A stretch of 64,000 bases of DNA from Pedobacter helvus. Lineage in GTDB: Bacteria > Bacteroidota > Bacteroidia > Sphingobacteriales > Sphingobacteriaceae. Made by a program: the position numbers and the translations under genes. Shown piece by piece: positions 61,832 through 64,000 of this stretch. Numbering within the stretch: position 1 is the first letter of the stretch; each line of letters begins with the position of its first letter. The stretch lies in NCBI RefSeq assembly GCF_005925325.1, contig NZ_SRMP01000002.1, positions 62,001 through 126,000 of the forward strand, read 5' to 3'. The notes beneath the pieces are model-generated. The model saw nothing but the letters and a program-made list of their open reading frames with translations, was not told where the DNA came from and ran no database searches.

Positions 61832-62581
61832 TTAATCATTAGTTCTTCTATGTTTCAGAAAATAGAATCCCAAGTTAAAAGCAATCACCACATGATTAAT
61901 TAAGTTGGCAATAAAACCGTAATAATGGTTAAATATTTTAAAGCGTTCCTTTAAACTCTCGCGATGTTTTTGCTTACTCATACCGCCTACTAAATACTTT
62001 GCAACGTATAAATGCGTATTCACAATACTGGAAGCCTTCTTAGCGATTTTGATGATCCAATCGATATCTGCGCTGTATTTATATTGTAAATCGTAAGGTT
62101 CGGTTAAGCTGCGTTTAATGTATATTGCTTGATGGCTGATGCTCATCCCGTATTTAAAGCTGCGCCAAGTGAATGTTTCTGGTGCTTGGTGTCTACGCTG
62201 TCCTAAGCTGTTCCAATTTTCATCGTACATTTCCGTTTCTCCGTAGTAAATATCAGCGTTTGGCGCCGTGGCAAATACCTTTTCTACGGTATCCAATTCG
62301 TAGATTTCATCACCAGAGTTCATGAACAAAACGTAATCGCCGGTTGCAAGCGCTAAGCCTTTGTTCATGGCATCGTAAATACCTTTATCTTTTTCCGAAA
62401 TCAGCTTTGCTAAACGGCCTTCGTATTTCTTGATAATGTTTAAAGTTCCATCGGTAGAAGCGCCATCTATCACTACATATTCGATATTTTTATAACTTTG
62501 GTTAAGTACCGAAAGTATGGTACGTTCAATATCTTTTGCGTTGTTGTATACGATGGTGATGACAGATAGTTTGGGAAGCAT
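61832..62581 (-). CDS. Family 2 glycosyltransferase
   Basis: 249 residues. GT-A fold: 'LSVITIVYNNAKDIERTILSVLNQ', the nucleotide-sugar site 'VVIDGASTDGTL', and 'YVLFMNSGDE' where an NSGD replaces the usual DxD. 'YSADIDWIIKIAKK' carries the acceptor-side acidic residues. Probably adds a sugar to a surface glycan. It follows the GT4 gene on the same strand after about 55 nt, so both belong to one polysaccharide or glycolipid operon that extends beyond the window. Confidence 0.9.
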   Translation of the reverse strand: MLPKLSVITIVYNNAKDIERTILSVLNQSYKNIEYVVIDGASTDGTLNIIKKYEGRLAKLISEKDKGIYDAMNKGLALATGDYVLFMNSGDEIYELDTVEKVFATAPNADIYYGETEMYDENWNSLGQRRHQAPETFTWRSFKYGMSISHQAIYIKRSLTEPYDLQYKYSADIDWIIKIAKKASSIVNTHLYVAKYLVGGMSKQKHRESLKERFKIFNHYYGFIANLINHVVIAFNLGFYFLKHRRTND

Positions 62582-62636
62582 AATGCAAGTTTAAGGATAA
62601 GTAAGAGAATTTCTTGTTTAGTAGTGACGAAAGCCC

Positions 62637-63911
62637 TTACTTCGGCATATCATCCACCAACTTCAAATACAAGGCGGCATGTTGCTCGGCAATTACTGCT
62701 GGAGCAAACTTACTTAGCACGGTTCTCCTAGCTTCTTTCTGTACTTCGTCTTTCCGCTCATGAAGGAATAACCATTCAATACCGTCCGCTAAATCTGAAG
62801 CATCTTTATATCTGGCTAAGTAACCGTTTTGCAGATGTTTCACCATATCGGGAATGCCGCCCGTAGTAAAAGCGATAACTGGAGTAGCACAAGCTAAACT
62901 TTCCATCACGGTGTTGGGTAGGTTATCTTCTAATGATGGAGTGATAAAAGCATCTGCCGCAGCGTAACATTTGGCCAAATGCTCATCTTTATTAATGGTT
63001 CCTAAAAATGTAGTTTTAAAAGGAAATTTCGGAGGGTTTTGTTCGTCCTTATTGCCGAAAATCACCAATTCTATTTGTTCGTTCGGAATTTCTGGTCGAC
63101 GGGAAAGTTCGAATAATGCATCGATCAAATACTGCGTACCCTTATGTTTATCATTTTTAGAGGGCATAAAACCGCTCATCAGTACAAATTTCTCTGGTGC
63201 TATCTTCAGTATTTTCTTCGCCTCAGTTTTTACGTAAGGTTTAAAAACATCCACCTCGATGGTGTTTGGAATAACAGAAGTATGGCGTAAACCTAATAAG
63301 CTACTTTCCTTTACCGACTGTGCCATCCAATTGCTTGGTGCCACCACATGAAAGTTCAACTCAGAGTAGGCTTTTTGTTTGCGTTTCCACGTTTGGTGAG
63401 AGATGTCTTTCGGCCCGCTCATTTTTAGCAAGGGGCAATTGCCGCATTGACGATGATAGTTTTCGCAGCTGTAGCGTACATGGCAGCCACCAGTAAAGGC
63501 ATTACTATCATGGAAAGTCCACACAATAGGTTTCTCCAGTTCGTCCAATTCTGCCAAAAACTTCGGACTTAAAAACCCATGGTTAATCCAATGGATATGA
63601 ATCAAATCTGCCTCTTGAACCAATTTATTTTTGATTACACTTTTACCAAACCACTGTAAGGAAAAAGGGGTTTTTACTTCTGCTTTTGAAAAAGCTTTAG
63701 CCAAATATCGTTCTGACATGATATTGAACACAGCTTTAGCTTTGGCAATTGGGCTTTTACTTAAATTGTAGATGCTCGGATTATTTCCGAATTTATAATA
63801 AACCAGCACTTTAGATTCGATGCCAATACTGTTCAACGCATCGCTTAATCTTAGGCAAGCCCTACCAGCGCCGCCATTGCCATCATAAGTATTTAGGTGT
63901 ACTACTTTCAA
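62637..63911 (-). CDS. Family 4 glycosyltransferase
   Basis: About 424 residues. GT-B fold: 'VVHLNTYDGNGGAGRACLRL' at the N-terminus, 'IHWINHGFLSPKFLAEL', and the donor-site 'EDNLPNTVMESLACATPVIAFTTGG' (ExxxxxxxE pattern). A Cys-rich loop (CHVRYSCENYHRQCGNCPLL) lies at about 143-162 and may bind metal. No in-frame ATG precedes it. TTG at 63911 gives the family-like MKVVHLNTYDG and TTG at 63920 adds three residues. The frame stays open to the window edge, so a start beyond 64000 is also possible. Confidence 0.85.
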   Translation of the reverse strand: MKVVHLNTYDGNGGAGRACLRLSDALNSIGIESKVLVYYKFGNNPSIYNLSKSPIAKAKAVFNIMSERYLAKAFSKAEVKTPFSLQWFGKSVIKNKLVQEADLIHIHWINHGFLSPKFLAELDELEKPIVWTFHDSNAFTGGCHVRYSCENYHRQCGNCPLLKMSGPKDISHQTWKRKQKAYSELNFHVVAPSNWMAQSVKESSLLGLRHTSVIPNTIEVDVFKPYVKTEAKKILKIAPEKFVLMSGFMPSKNDKHKGTQYLIDALFELSRRPEIPNEQIELVIFGNKDEQNPPKFPFKTTFLGTINKDEHLAKCYAAADAFITPSLEDNLPNTVMESLACATPVIAFTTGGIPDMVKHLQNGYLARYKDASDLADGIEWLFLHERKDEVQKEARRTVLSKFAPAVIAEQHAALYLKLVDDMPK

Positions 63912-64000
63912 ATCAATCAAAAATACATTTTTATGTTTAGGTTTGTAATATTTTAAGAATTGTTGGCTTGTTACGTGGCTAAATTGCTGAAATGCCAGCA

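Overview
The window reads as a chromosomal segment of a Bacteroidota bacterium, most likely a Pedobacter-like member of the Sphingobacteriaceae. The evidence is three SusC/SusD-type pairs, SusD-like lipoproteins, several TAnnTTTG-type -7 promoter elements, a NagB/PIG-L fusion, and an arginine cluster built around an ArgF' N-acylornithine carbamoyltransferase. No database search was run, so the genus is an inference. No rRNA, CRISPR array, prophage or intact insertion sequence was seen.

1-3.2 kb: the 5' half of a TonB-dependent siderophore receptor runs off the left edge on the minus strand, followed by a DUF4397 lipoprotein and about 0.75 kb of repeat-rich spacer. 3.2-15.1 kb: a long plus-strand arginine cluster (N-acylglutamate synthase-like GNAT, argG, argC, argD, argF', argB, proC, argE', argH). 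Interleaved passengers are two four-helix-bundle (S23/IVP family) genes, a VOC protein and a second GNAT. Together these genes would take glutamate through N-acylated intermediates to arginine, with ProC covering the last proline step. The carbamoyltransferase has Val at the position that separates acetyl- from succinyl-ornithine enzymes. The spacers of this cluster are unusual. Both four-helix-bundle genes sit between complementary arms of about 20 nt, the second gene is frameshifted, and a 27-bp intergenic repeat is also found in frame inside argC and over the argB stop codon.

15-25 kb: a secreted EEP-family phosphohydrolase, a Tat-exported Gfo/Idh/MocA oxidoreductase, a membrane-anchored coiled-coil protein, a GHL10-type glycoside hydrolase, a frameshifted lipoprotein and a large M16 peptidase. 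24-29 kb: an amino-sugar group with a DUF5009/NagX-like membrane acyltransferase and the NagB-PIG-L fusion on the minus strand, and divergent anmK. 29-45.7 kb: three SusC/SusD nutrient-uptake loci with a DeoR regulator between the first two. Loci 2 and 3 share a conserved leader just before susC.

45.8-64 kb: a small conserved protein, an S41 processing peptidase, tRNA-Ser(GGA), a YdeI-like protein, a DPP-IV-like S9 peptidase, a methyltransferase, and an ECF sigma factor overlapping a membrane protein that joins an inner-membrane anchor to an outer-membrane-type barrel. Then come a PQQ-type sugar dehydrogenase with a c-type cytochrome, a 57-residue protein, an OM barrel protein, a GH3 enzyme, a kinase-like unknown and a PfpI/DJ-1 protein. 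The window ends with a minus-strand glycosyltransferase pair next to a gene split by an in-frame stop. Imperfect GTCAT...ATGAC palindromes recur in the spacers throughout.
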